Shown here in pieces: positions 18,666 through 26,592 of a DNA stretch of 64,000 nucleotides; the first letter of the stretch is position 1; each line of letters opens with the position of its first letter. Source of the stretch: Marinicauda salina (GTDB taxonomy: Bacteria; Pseudomonadota; Alphaproteobacteria; Caulobacterales; Maricaulaceae); assembly GCF_003122085.1 (NCBI RefSeq), contig NZ_QEXV01000004.1, forward strand, positions 62,001 to 126,000, given 5' to 3'. Below the pieces are notes generated by a model. That model did not search any database and was not told where the DNA came from. It saw only the letters and a program-made list of their open reading frames with translations. A program made the translations under genes and the position numbers.

Positions 18666-18875
18666 TTACGCGGACTGGAGGTTCGAGGCGGCGAACTTGC
18701 CGCTCTTGGAGTCGCGCTCTTCTTCGAACGAGATGCGCTGACCCTCGGTCAGAGGCGGCATGCCGGCGGCCTCGACGGCGGTCGCGTGGACGAACACGTC
18801 CTTCGAGCCGTCGTCAGGCTGGATGAAGCCGTAGCCTTTGGTGGCGTTGAACCACTTAACAGTTCCCGTAGCCAT
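18666..18875 (-). CDS. cspA: Cold-shock protein (CspA family)
   Basis: A 69-residue single cold-shock domain that binds single-stranded RNA and DNA and acts as an RNA chaperone. The RNP1 motif KGYGFIQ and RNP2 motif DVFVHATAV are intact, after the typical start [16 protein letters not shown]. The gene ends in a strong terminator and starts behind a leader of up to 165 bases with a GC hairpin, in keeping with leader-mediated control of csp genes. It diverges from tlyA. Whether it is cold-induced or constitutive cannot be told. Confidence 0.96.
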   Translation of the reverse strand: MATGTVKWFNATKGYGFIQPDDGSKDVFVHATAVEAAGMPPLTEGQRISFEEERDSKSGKFAASNLQSA

Positions 18876-18906
18876 GGGAGATAGTCCTTGTAGACAGAGT
18901 GATGTA

Positions 18907-18923
18907 CGCCCCCGACGGGGGCG
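18907..18923 (-). promoter_or_regulatory. Hairpin in the cspA leader
   Basis: CGCCCCC and GGGGGCG form a seven-base-pair stem with a three-base loop, starting 32 bases upstream of the cspA ATG. If transcription begins in the AT-rich stretch near 18980-19010, this hairpin is in the 5' leader and could influence translation or stability. I could not fix the promoter itself. Confidence 0.35.
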
Positions 18924-19081
18924 GATGAACATCGAAATGAGGGGATCGTTTCGGCGGTGCGCGTTGCGCGCAAGACGAGCAAATCGTCCAAAATTCGACA
19001 AACGGTAGATAGGGGGTTCTGGGTGAAAGCGCAAGGAGAATGCGCACGCGGCCGGTTCGGCGGGCCGGAGCCGACGTTCTG

Positions 19082-19810
19082 ATGCGCGCCGACCGCTATC
19101 TCGTCGCCCACGGCTTCTTCGACACGCGCGCCCGCGCCCAGGCCGCGATCAAGGCGGGCCGGGTGACGGCGAACGGCGCGCCGGTGACCAAGCCTTCGCA
19201 GACGATTCCCGACGGTGCGGCGATCGACGCCGCGCCCGCGCACCCTTGGGTCTCCCGCGCCGCGCTCAAGCTCGTCGCCGCGCTCGACGCGTTCGGCGTC
19301 GATCCCGCCGGCCGGACCTGTCTGGACATCGGCGCGAGCACGGGCGGCTTCGTCGAGGTCCTGCTCGAACGCGGCGCGGCGCGCGTCGTCGCCGTCGATG
19401 TCGGGCGCGATCAGCTCCACGCCTCGCTGCGCGGCGATCCGCGCGTGGTGTCGCTCGAGCAGACCGACGCGCGGGAGCTCACTGCGGACATGATCGGCGA
19501 GCCGCCGTCGCTGGTCACCTGCGACGCGAGCTTCATCGCGCTGGAGAAGGTGCTCGCGCGCCCGCTCTCGCTTGCCGCGCCGGGGGCCGAGCTCGTCGCG
19601 CTGTTCAAGCCGCAATTCCAGGTCGGCCGGGCCCATGTCGGCAAGGGCGGGATCGTGTCCGATCCGGCCGCGGTGGAAGCCGCGAAGGCGGGGCTGCGCG
19701 ACTGGCTCGCTGCCGAGGGGTGGACGATCGAAGGCTGGACGGAGAGCCCGATCCGCGGCGGTGACGGCAATCTCGAGCACCTGGTGCTGGCGCGCCGGGT
19801 GGAACCGTGA
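19082..19810 (+). CDS. tlyA: TlyA-family rRNA methyltransferase / S4-domain protein
   Basis: An RNA-binding methyltransferase of the TlyA (hemolysin A) family, which in actinobacteria 2'-O-methylates cytidines of 16S and 23S rRNA. An N-terminal S4 domain ([31 protein letters not shown]-like, residues 2-60) precedes a Rossmann methyltransferase domain with [18 protein letters not shown] and the FKPQFQVGR motif containing the catalytic lysine. I start at the ATG directly before the S4 domain, giving 242 residues; an upstream ATG at 19040 adds 14 residues without a match. It diverges from cspA. Confidence 0.88.
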   Translation: MRADRYLVAHGFFDTRARAQAAIKAGRVTANGAPVTKPSQTIPDGAAIDAAPAHPWVSRAALKLVAALDAFGVDPAGRTCLDIGASTGGFVEVLLERGAARVVAVDVGRDQLHASLRGDPRVVSLEQTDARELTADMIGEPPSLVTCDASFIALEKVLARPLSLAAPGAELVALFKPQFQVGRAHVGKGGIVSDPAAVEAAKAGLRDWLAAEGWTIEGWTESPIRGGDGNLEHLVLARRVEP

Positions 19811-19841
19811 TCGCATCGGCCGCGGAATTCAGGAGACGACC

Positions 19842-20798
19842 ATGAAACAGCTCATCGCCGGCCTGACCGCCGTCGCCGCGCTCGCCGCCCCCGCCGCGTC
19901 GCAAGAGTCTGCATGCGAGGTGGAGGTCCATGTCCTCGGGATCGGCCAGGACGGCGGCGCGCCGCAGCTGGGCGCCTTCGACGATCCCGCCTGGGACGAT
20001 CCCGAGGCGCGGCTCTACGCGACCTCGCTCGGCCTGGTCGACCATCGCACGGGCGAGCGCTGGCTGTTCGAGGCGACCCCGGACATGCGTCCGCAGGTCC
20101 ATGCGCTCACCGTGGCGGCCGGAGCGCGGGACGACGCGCCGCTCCTCGACGGGATCTTCCTCACCCACGCCCATATCGGCCATTACGCCGGGCTGGTCTT
20201 CCTCGGCCACGAGTCGCTCGGCGCATCCGGGATCGTCGTCCACGCCATGCCGCGCATGGCCGGATTTCTCCGGGACAACGGGCCGTGGAGCCAGCTCGTC
20301 GCCTACGGCAATATCGCGCTGTCGGAGCTCGCCCCGGGGGCGGCGGTCGATCTCGGCGATGAGGTATCGGTCACGCCCTTCCTCGTTCCCCACCGCCAGG
20401 AATTCTCCGAAGTGGTCGGCTATCGCATCGAGGGTCCGGAGGCCTCGGCGCTCTTCCTGCCCGATATCGACAGCTGGGAGGACTGGGACGCCATGGGCGT
20501 GCGCATCGAGGACGCGATCGCCGAGGTCGACATCGCCTTCCTCGACGCGACCTTCTTCGCCGACGGCGAGATCCCGGGCCGCGACATGAGCGGGTTTCCC
20601 CATCCCTTCATCCGCCATTCGATGGACCGCTTCGCCGACCTGGCCGCGGCCGAGCGCGCGAAGGTGCGCTTCATCCATCTCAACCACACCAATCCCGCGC
20701 GCGATCCCGACGGCGACGCGGCGCAGGAGATTCGCGCGCGCGGCTTCGGCCTGGCCCGCCGCGGCGAAACGATCTGCCTTTTGGAAGCAGTCGACTGA
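19842..20798 (+). CDS. Exported PqqB-like metallo-beta-lactamase-fold hydrolase
   Basis: A 318-residue protein with a signal peptide (LIAGLTAVAALAAPAASQ, cleavage near residue 20) and a metallo-beta-lactamase fold resembling PqqB: an early DGGAPQ motif, the metal site THAHIGHYAGL (about residue 112) and HLNHTNP near the end. True PqqB is cytoplasmic and clustered with other pqq genes, none of which are here, so this is probably a periplasmic hydrolase of unknown substrate and not a PQQ biosynthesis enzyme. AGGAG precedes the ATG. It follows tlyA by 31 bases. Confidence 0.75.
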   Translation: MKQLIAGLTAVAALAAPAASQESACEVEVHVLGIGQDGGAPQLGAFDDPAWDDPEARLYATSLGLVDHRTGERWLFEATPDMRPQVHALTVAAGARDDAPLLDGIFLTHAHIGHYAGLVFLGHESLGASGIVVHAMPRMAGFLRDNGPWSQLVAYGNIALSELAPGAAVDLGDEVSVTPFLVPHRQEFSEVVGYRIEGPEASALFLPDIDSWEDWDAMGVRIEDAIAEVDIAFLDATFFADGEIPGRDMSGFPHPFIRHSMDRFADLAAAERAKVRFIHLNHTNPARDPDGDAAQEIRARGFGLARRGETICLLEAVD

Positions 20799-20803
20799 CG
20801 CGA

Positions 20804-20833
20804 AACGGCCCGCGCCGGGAAGCGCGGGCCGTT
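20804..20833. terminator. Hairpin between convergent genes
   Basis: AACGGCCCGCGC and GCGCGGGCCGTT form a 12-base-pair stem with a six-base loop, six bases after the PqqB-like stop codon. There is no long T-run on either side, so it is a probable but not textbook terminator serving the convergent genes. Confidence 0.6.
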
Positions 20834-20906
20834 CGGGGGAGGCGACGCCGGGCCGGATCGCGTCCGGCGGGGAGGGCGGAAACAGGCTCCGGCCCGGCGT
20901 CGGTCG

Positions 20907-21701
20907 TCAGCGGTAGGTGTCGGCGGGGCGCCAGACGCCGTCCGCGCCCTCGCACATATAGGTCTGGCGTCCGGCGCCGGCGCTCATGTAGCGGCAATAG
21001 CCCGAGGTCGAGACCTGGGCCGATCCGGACGAGGAGGCGCGATAGGCGCGGCCGTCGTCATAGGCCCGGCCGGCCCGGTTGCGGTCGTCGTAGCCCGGCC
21101 CGCCGACCAGCTCCTCGCCGCTGGAATAGCGCCGGGAGTCATATCCGTCGTCATAGCCGTAATCATCGTAGCCGCCCCGGGCGTAGCGATCGTCGTAGCG
21201 GCCGGATTCGCGATAGTAGGGGTCGGCGTAGGGATCGTTGTAGCCATAGCCGCTGTCGCGATAGCGGTAATCGTCGCGGTAGCGCGATCCGCCGCCGCAG
21301 TCGTCGCCTCCGCCGGCGAGAGCCGCCCCGGCGACCGCGCCGAGCCCGGCGCCGGCGACCACCGCGCCCTCGTTTCCGGACTCGCGGCGGCCGCGATGAT
21401 GATCGCGCCGGCCGCGATAATGGCGGTCGTAGCGATGATGACGGCGCCCGTCGCGATAGCGCCGGTCGCGGCGATCGTCCTGGGCCTCGTCGTGCAGCTC
21501 CGCGCCGATGACCGCGCCGAGCACGCCGCCGATCAGCGCGCCGGCGACCTGGCGGCCCTGCCGGTCCTGTCGGCATTCCTCGTAACCCGAACGGCCGTCA
21601 TAGGAGCGCGCGGCGTAGCCCTGGGCCTCCGCGCCGCTGGTCAGCGCGGGGCTGATGGCGGCGGCGCCGGCGAACAGGGCGGATAGCGCAAGCGTCTTCA
21701 T
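20907..21701 (-). CDS. Exported glycine-zipper, Tyr/Asp/Arg-rich protein
   Basis: A 264-residue protein with a signal peptide (ALSALFAGAAAISPALTSGAEAQG). Two glycine-zipper segments (VAGALIGGVLGAVIGAEL near 55 and AVVAGAGLGAVAGAALAGG near 120) flank a basic RRDRRYRDGRRHHRYDRHY stretch. Then comes a long low-complexity region of repeated Y, D, R and G, and a small C-terminal part with two cysteines (YCRYM, YMCEGADGVWRP). Glycine zippers often sit in or cross membranes as oligomers; the rest is likely disordered. No function is assignable. It follows a similarly built gene on the same strand. Confidence 0.65.
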   Translation of the reverse strand: MKTLALSALFAGAAAISPALTSGAEAQGYAARSYDGRSGYEECRQDRQGRQVAGALIGGVLGAVIGAELHDEAQDDRRDRRYRDGRRHHRYDRHYRGRRDHHRGRRESGNEGAVVAGAGLGAVAGAALAGGGDDCGGGSRYRDDYRYRDSGYGYNDPYADPYYRESGRYDDRYARGGYDDYGYDDGYDSRRYSSGEELVGGPGYDDRNRAGRAYDDGRAYRASSSGSAQVSTSGYCRYMSAGAGRQTYMCEGADGVWRPADTYR

Positions 21702-21880
21702 GACTCGATCTCCCGTGGCGTCCGCCGGCGCGGGGCCGGCGGTCTTTCCGATTTAAGCAAAGCTTAAGCCGCGCGCGATGAGCGCAGGATGAACGGGCGG
21801 CCGCGCCGACGGTCGCGCAAGAAGAAGGGGCCCGCGCCTGTCCCCGTCGCGGACCCCTTCATGCGGCGTCGGGATGAGGG

Positions 21881-23053
21881 TTATTGACGCCGCGCCACCT
21901 CCCAGTAGCCGTAGCGGTTGCGGCACATCCGCACGCGGTCGTAGGTGACCTCGCCATTGGGCAGGAAGATCTCCGCATCGCCCCAGCGGCAGTGGCGGTT
22001 GCGCCAGCGATGGAAATCGCGGGCGTAGACCACGCCGCGCACGCCGGAGTGCGGGTTGCGCCAGTAATACGGCCGGCCGTTGCTGATCGAGTAGTGCAGG
22101 GCGTAGCGGTACTGGCCGCGGTCGCATTCGTTGAGTGCCGCGCCGATGCCCGCCCCGATCAGGCCGCCGGCGAGCGCCGCGCCGGCGTCTTCGCCGGCCG
22201 CGCCGCCGAAGATCGCGCCGATCAGCGCGCCGGCGATCACCGCATCGCCGCTGCTCCGGCAGAAGCGGTCGTTATAGTGGAAGTCGGCCCGCGAATACCG
22301 GTCGTAATAACGCCGGTGATAGCGATAGCGCGTGTGATGGCGCGGCCGGTAGGTGCGCGTGGAGTAACGGTTCCGGCGATCATAGTAGCGATGGCGGTCA
22401 TAGCGGGCGTGACGCGCATAGCGGCGCTGGTCGCGATGGCGGGCGTAGCGCCGGTCGCGGCGATGGTCGCGCGCATCGCGGCGGTCGCGATGCCGGTCGA
22501 AACGCTGTCCGCCGCGATGACGGCGATCGGCGTCCCTGTCGCGGCGCGCGTGGCGCGCGCGCTGGTCACGATCCCGGTCGCGATGACGCACGCCGCGCTG
22601 GTCCCGGTCGCGATGACGCACGGCGCGCTGATCCCGATCCCGGTTGCGATGGCGCGCGCGCTGGTCGCGGTCGCGGCCGCGATGAACCGCGCGCTGGTCG
22701 CGATTGCGGCCGCGGTGGCCGGCGCGCTGACCCCGATTGTGCTGGTTCGTTGCGCGCTGGCGGGTTTGCTGGGCCCGCGCCGCTCGCTGGCGGCGCTGCT
22801 GGGCCCGCGCGGCGCGACCGGAATCCTGGTCGGAACGCGCCGAGCGCGCCCGTCGTCCGTCGAGGCGGCCCCCCGTTCCGCGCCGGGTCATGTCGCGGTC
22901 CTCGGCCTGGACGCGCGCGCGTGCGCCGCGGCGCCCGTCCCTGTCGCGATCCTGCGCGGCGACGGCGGCCTCGGCGCTCGGCGCAGAGATCATCGTCGGC
23001 GCGCCGAGCAGCGCGACGGCGAATGCTAGGAACAGGGTATGCTTCAGGATCAT
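21881..23053 (-). CDS. Exported arginine-rich repeat protein with glycine zipper
   Basis: A 390-residue protein with a signal peptide (LFLAFAVALLGAPTMISAPSAEAA). Residues about 35-260 are an extreme low-complexity tract of R, D, H, Q and A built on repeats such as RDRDQRAR and HRDRDQR, then tyrosine-rich RYHRRYYDR runs. A glycine-zipper pair (VIAGALIGAIFGGAAG, AGGLIGAGIGAALN) and a folded-looking C-terminal domain with CRWGDAEIFLPNGEV and RMCRNRYGYWE end it. Such a basic exported protein might bind DNA, LPS or cell-wall polyanions. This is inference; the family is not one I recognise. Its repeats make antisense open frames that should be ignored. Confidence 0.62.
   Translation of the reverse strand: MILKHTLFLAFAVALLGAPTMISAPSAEAAVAAQDRDRDGRRGARARVQAEDRDMTRRGTGGRLDGRRARSARSDQDSGRAARAQQRRQRAARAQQTRQRATNQHNRGQRAGHRGRNRDQRAVHRGRDRDQRARHRNRDRDQRAVRHRDRDQRGVRHRDRDRDQRARHARRDRDADRRHRGGQRFDRHRDRRDARDHRRDRRYARHRDQRRYARHARYDRHRYYDRRNRYSTRTYRPRHHTRYRYHRRYYDRYSRADFHYNDRFCRSSGDAVIAGALIGAIFGGAAGEDAGAALAGGLIGAGIGAALNECDRGQYRYALHYSISNGRPYYWRNPHSGVRGVVYARDFHRWRNRHCRWGDAEIFLPNGEVTYDRVRMCRNRYGYWEVARRQ
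22440..22740. repeat. Imperfect tandem repeats encoding the Arg-rich tract
   Basis: Units of roughly 24-30 bases such as GCGCTGGTCCCGGTCGCG followed by ATGACGCAC recur in series and encode RDRDQRA-like repeats on the minus strand. The units vary at many positions and have no spacers, so this is a coding low-complexity repeat likely to expand and contract by slippage, not a CRISPR array. Confidence 0.6.
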
Positions 23054-23197
23054 GACGCAATGTCTCCCGGTTCGCGCCGGACAGGCTCCGACGGGTTAAC
23101 AAAGCCTAACGGGTCCGACCTGAGCCGAAGATGAACAGACCGGTCATGTCCGTTCAGGCGCTTGACTACTCGGTCCTGCGCGCCCCATCAGCGCCGT

Positions 23198-24460
23198 ATG
23201 ACCCGACGCCGCCGCAAGAAGACGCCGCCCGCCGAGACCCGCGAACTGACCGCCGAGGCGGTCGGCGCGCGCGGCGACGCCATCGCCCCGGGGCCGGTCT
23301 ATGTCCCCGGCCTGCTGCCCGGCGAGACGGCGCGCGTCGAGGTGCGTGGCGATCGCGGCCGCGTCGTCGAGCGGTTGTCGGACAGCCCCGACCGGGTCGA
23401 GCCCTTCTGCCCCATCCACGGCCGGTGCGGCGGCTGCGCGCTGCAATACTGGCGCGCGGAGGTCTATCGCGACTGGAAGCGCGACCGCGTCGTCGCCGCG
23501 CTGGCGCGCGCCGGACTCGCCGCCGAGGTCGGTCCGCTGCTCGACGCCCGCGGCGCGGGGCGCCGGCGGCTCACGCTGCACGCCGAGCGCCGCGGCGGGG
23601 CGTTCGTCTTCGGCTACGCCGAGCGCGCCTCCGACCGGCTCGTCGACGCCGCCGACTGTCCCGTGGCGGCCGAGCCGATCCGCAATGCGTTCCCCGATCT
23701 GCGCCGCCTCGCCGACGCGCTGGCGCCGGCGAAGAAGGGCCGCATCGACATCGCGGTCGCCGCGACCGAGGGCGGGCTCGACGTGGCGGTGAAGGGGGTG
23801 CGCGAGATCACGCTAGATCATCGCCTCGTCGCCGCCGAGCTCGCCCAGTCCGGCGGCTGGGCGCGCATCACCATTTCCGGCGAGCCCGTGGCCGAGCGCG
23901 CGAAACCCTTCGTGCGATGCGGGCCGGCCGAGATCGTTCCCCCGCCCGGCGGCTTCCTGCAGGCCACGGCGGCGGGCGAGGCGGCGCTGGCCGATGTCGC
24001 GCTCGCCGCAGTCGACGGCGCGAAACGCGTGATCGATCTCTATGCGGGCTCCGGCGCGTTCGCGCTCAGGCTCGCCGAACACGCCCCGGTGCTGGCCGTC
24101 GAGGGCGACGCCGAAGCGCTCGCCGCGCTGCGCGCCGCCGCCGACCACACCCAGGGCATCAAGCCCGTCGAGACAATGAAGCGCGATCTCGCCCTCGAGC
24201 CGCTGGCCTCGACCGAACTCGAGGGCGCCGATCTCGTCGTCCTCGATCCGCCGCGCTCGGGCGCCAGGGAGCAGGCCGAGCGGCTGGCGGATTCGGCGGT
24301 TCCGCGGATCGTTTCGGTGTCGTGCAATCCCGCGACCTTCGCCCGCGATGCGGCGATCCTCGTCGAGGGCGGCTATTCCATGGGCGAGGTCACCCCCGTC
24401 GACCAGTTCGCCTGGACCGGCCATGTCGAGTGCGCGGCGGTGTTCGAGAGGGCGGGGTAG
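23198..24460 (+). CDS. RlmD/TrmA-family RNA (uracil-5-)-methyltransferase
   Basis: A SAM-dependent enzyme that makes 5-methyluridine in rRNA or tRNA. An N-terminal TRAM-like segment (residues 12-60) is followed by an iron-sulfur cysteine cluster (CPIHGRCGGCALQYW), the central domain, and the catalytic Rossmann domain with DLYAGSGAFALRLAE, the DPPRSG motif and SCNPATFARD, which holds the nucleophilic cysteine. At 420 residues it is near the family norm. I use the ATG before TRRRRKK; an upstream TTG adds 12 unrelated residues. Whether the substrate is 23S rRNA or tRNA cannot be resolved here. Confidence 0.88.
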   Translation: MTRRRRKKTPPAETRELTAEAVGARGDAIAPGPVYVPGLLPGETARVEVRGDRGRVVERLSDSPDRVEPFCPIHGRCGGCALQYWRAEVYRDWKRDRVVAALARAGLAAEVGPLLDARGAGRRRLTLHAERRGGAFVFGYAERASDRLVDAADCPVAAEPIRNAFPDLRRLADALAPAKKGRIDIAVAATEGGLDVAVKGVREITLDHRLVAAELAQSGGWARITISGEPVAERAKPFVRCGPAEIVPPPGGFLQATAAGEAALADVALAAVDGAKRVIDLYAGSGAFALRLAEHAPVLAVEGDAEALAALRAAADHTQGIKPVETMKRDLALEPLASTELEGADLVVLDPPRSGAREQAERLADSAVPRIVSVSCNPATFARDAAILVEGGYSMGEVTPVDQFAWTGHVECAAVFERAG

Positions 24461-24476
24461 GCGCGGGCTGCGTAGC

Positions 24477-24533
24477 CCTCCCTCCCCCTCCGCGGGGAGG
24501 GTGGACGGACCGAAGGTCCGGCCGGGTGGGGGG
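24477..24533. repeat. Dispersed palindromic repeat, family B
   Basis: Same plan as the pair at 8222-8357: CCCTCCCTCCCC, GGGGAGGG, a central GGACC-GAA-GGTCC hairpin, then GGGTGGGG. It lies directly after the RNA methyltransferase gene. Confidence 0.6.
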
Positions 24534-24550
24534 CTTTGCAGCCGTCTCGG

Positions 24551-24690
24551 CCCTTGGACTTGATCCAAGGGGTCGAGCTTGGCGCGCGCTATCCAGAGGC
24601 CCTCATCCTGAGGGCCCCGATCCCCGTCCTTCGAGACGGCCGCTTCGCGGCCTCCTCAGGATGAGGGGATCGGGGCGTCTCGAAGGACGA
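24551..24690. repeat. Dispersed palindromes, families A and C
   Basis: The family A core CCCTTGGACTTGATCCAAGG is repeated here from 1193. Next to it is a larger palindrome around GGCCGCTTCGCGGCC, flanked by inverted CCTCATCCTGAGG/CCTCAGGATGAGG and CCCCGATCCCC/GGGGATCGGGG arms and by CCTTCGAGAC/GTCTCGAAGG. This last form resembles a palindromic repeat common in alphaproteobacterial intergenic DNA. It ends just before the aroC stop, and no gene is visible in the 242-base gap. Confidence 0.62.
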
Positions 24691-24702
24691 GGGCCGCCTC
24701 CG

Positions 24703-25794
24703 CTACCCGACCTGCCCCCTGTGCAGAAGCATGTGGTCGGCGAGCACCAGCGCGGCCATGGCCTCGCCGACGGGGACCGCGCGGATGCCCACGCAGGGAT
24801 CGTGGCGGCCCTGCGTGCTGACCGTCGTCTCCTCGAGATCTCTGGTCAGCGTACGCCGCTCGGTGCGGATCGAGGAGGTCGGCTTGACCGAGAAGCGCGC
24901 CACCAGGTCCTGGCCGGTCGAGATCCCGCCGAGCACGCCGCCATTGTTGTTGGACAGGAAGGCCGGCGCGCCGTCCGCGCCCAGCCGCATCTCGTCGGCG
25001 GCCTCCTCGCCGGTCATCGCCGCCGCGCCGAGGCCCGCGCCGATCTCGACGCCCTTGGCGGCGTTGATCGACATCATCGCCGCGGCGAGATCGGCGTCGA
25101 GCTTGGCGTAGACCGGCGCGCCCCAGCCGGCGGGAACCCCGGAGACGACGACCTCCACGAGCGCGCCGAGCGAGGAGCCGGCCTTGCGGGCCGCATCGAT
25201 GTCGGCCTCCCAGAGCTTCGCCGTTTCGGGGTCCGGGCAGAAGAAATCGTTGCGGTCGATCTCGGCGTCGTCCCAGCGACCGTAATCGATCGCCCGCGGC
25301 CCGACCTGGACGAGCGCGCCGCGGATCGCGACGCCGTCGCCGAGCACCTTCCTCGCGATCGCCCCGGCGGCGACCCGGGCGGCGGTCTCGCGCGCGCTGG
25401 AGCGTCCGCCGCCGCGATAGTCGCGCACGCCGTACTTCATGTCGTAGGCGAAGTCGGCGTGGCCCGGCCGCCATGTGTCCCGGATATCCGAATAGTCCTT
25501 CGAGCGCGCGTCTTCGTTGTCGATCACCAGGCTGATCGGCGCGCCGGTCGTGACCGGCCCGCCGGTCCGATCGTCCTCGAACACGCCCGACAGGATGCGC
25601 ACGCGATCGGGCTCGCGGCGCTGGGTGACGTGGCGCGACTGTCCCGGGCGGCGCCGATCGAGCCAGGGCTGGATGTCGGCCTCGCTCAGCGGGATGCGCG
25701 GCGGGCAGCCGTCGAGTACGACGCCGATGGCGGGCCCGTGGCTCTCGCCCCAGGTCGTTATGCGGAAGAGATGACCGAAACTGTTATGGGACAT
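24703..25794 (-). CDS. aroC: Chorismate synthase AroC
   Basis: The last enzyme of the shikimate pathway. It converts 5-enolpyruvylshikimate-3-phosphate to chorismate using reduced FMN without net redox change. The 363-residue protein has all the classical signatures: [17 protein letters not shown] at the start, the basic segment [34 protein letters not shown] and [18 protein letters not shown]. The ATG has no close Shine-Dalgarno sequence; GGAGG lies 17 bases away beyond a T-run, so translation initiation may be weak or leaderless. Confidence 0.97.
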   Translation of the reverse strand: MSHNSFGHLFRITTWGESHGPAIGVVLDGCPPRIPLSEADIQPWLDRRRPGQSRHVTQRREPDRVRILSGVFEDDRTGGPVTTGAPISLVIDNEDARSKDYSDIRDTWRPGHADFAYDMKYGVRDYRGGGRSSARETAARVAAGAIARKVLGDGVAIRGALVQVGPRAIDYGRWDDAEIDRNDFFCPDPETAKLWEADIDAARKAGSSLGALVEVVVSGVPAGWGAPVYAKLDADLAAAMMSINAAKGVEIGAGLGAAAMTGEEAADEMRLGADGAPAFLSNNNGGVLGGISTGQDLVARFSVKPTSSIRTERRTLTRDLEETTVSTQGRHDPCVGIRAVPVGEAMAALVLADHMLLHRGQVG

Positions 25795-25940
25795 GAAAAA
25801 AAGACGCCGCCTCCGAGACGACCGCTGATCCTAGGGGGACAGGACGGGGACGTCATCAGGAATGAGGCGGCGTCAGGGGCCCGCGCGGCGTCCGGTCGGT
25901 CGAAGGGCGCCGCCGGCGCGGGGAACGAAACGGGCGGACG

Positions 25941-26465
25941 TCAGCCGGGATAGGGCAGGGAGGAGTGGTGGAGATTGATCCGCAGATCGCCCTCGGCGTC
26001 GCGGACATAGCCGAAGGTGTACTCGACCTTCACCTCTCCGCCCGACGGGTCGGTGAAGTAGTAATTGCCCATCGCCACGGCGCTGTCGGCGTCGGTGATC
26101 ACGCCCTCGTTCTCGAAGCGGACCGCCGTCCAGGGATTGATGGCGAACCCGCCGTCCTCGGCGACGATCCCGCCGACGAAGTAGGAGTGGGCCTCGTCGA
26201 AGGATCCGCGGAATTGGTCGTCGGCGGCCTTGGTCGGTTTGAACAGCACGTCGCCGAGATCGTAGGCGTAGAGGGTCTCCAGATGCTCGGCGGCGGCGGT
26301 TTCGTAATCGCCGTCGGCGGCGTGAACCTCGCCGATGCGCACGATGCCCGCGCCCCAGGCGGCCTGGGCGGATTCGACCTCAGCGACGGTGATCGGCTGG
26401 GCGAGCGCCGGGGCGCTGACCGCCAGGGCCGCGACGGCGGGGAGAAGAGCGGGGAGGAGCTTCAT
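25941..26465 (-). CDS. Exported NTF2/CaMKII-association-domain-like protein
   Basis: A 174-residue protein with a signal peptide (LLPALLPAVAALAVSAPALAQP) and a single alpha+beta domain. The pattern of an N-terminal helix (VESAQAAWGAGIVRIG), MGNYYFTDPSGGEVKVEYTFGYVRD and LHHSSLPYPG at the end matches the SnoaL/NTF2-like fold, close to CaMKII-association and SgcJ-like domains. Such periplasmic domains may bind a small ligand; no catalytic role is visible. It diverges from the LysR-type regulator over a 127-base AT-richer gap, which suggests that regulator could control it. Confidence 0.65.
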   Translation of the reverse strand: MKLLPALLPAVAALAVSAPALAQPITVAEVESAQAAWGAGIVRIGEVHAADGDYETAAAEHLETLYAYDLGDVLFKPTKAADDQFRGSFDEAHSYFVGGIVAEDGGFAINPWTAVRFENEGVITDADSAVAMGNYYFTDPSGGEVKVEYTFGYVRDAEGDLRINLHHSSLPYPG

Positions 26466-26592
26466 CTCGGTATCTTCCTTGTCAGGCTTTCGAGCCGGCG
26501 GGTCCGGCCCTCGTCGCGGAGACAAGTAAGCGGCCTGACAATCGCTACAACCTGGTTGAATCGATATTGATGATCGGTTTATCCTATCGCCG

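Noticed and set aside
19842-20798. Assignment as the PQQ biosynthesis gene pqqB
   Set aside because: It has a signal peptide and no other pqq gene is near, so only PqqB-like is justified.
22440-22740. CRISPR-like array
   Set aside because: The repeats vary in length and sequence, have no spacers and lie inside a coding frame for an Arg-rich tract.
23131-25953. Plus-strand frame of 940 codons spanning the RNA methyltransferase and aroC
   Set aside because: It crosses two well-supported genes in other frames and repeat DNA; its translation is arginine-rich with no domains.
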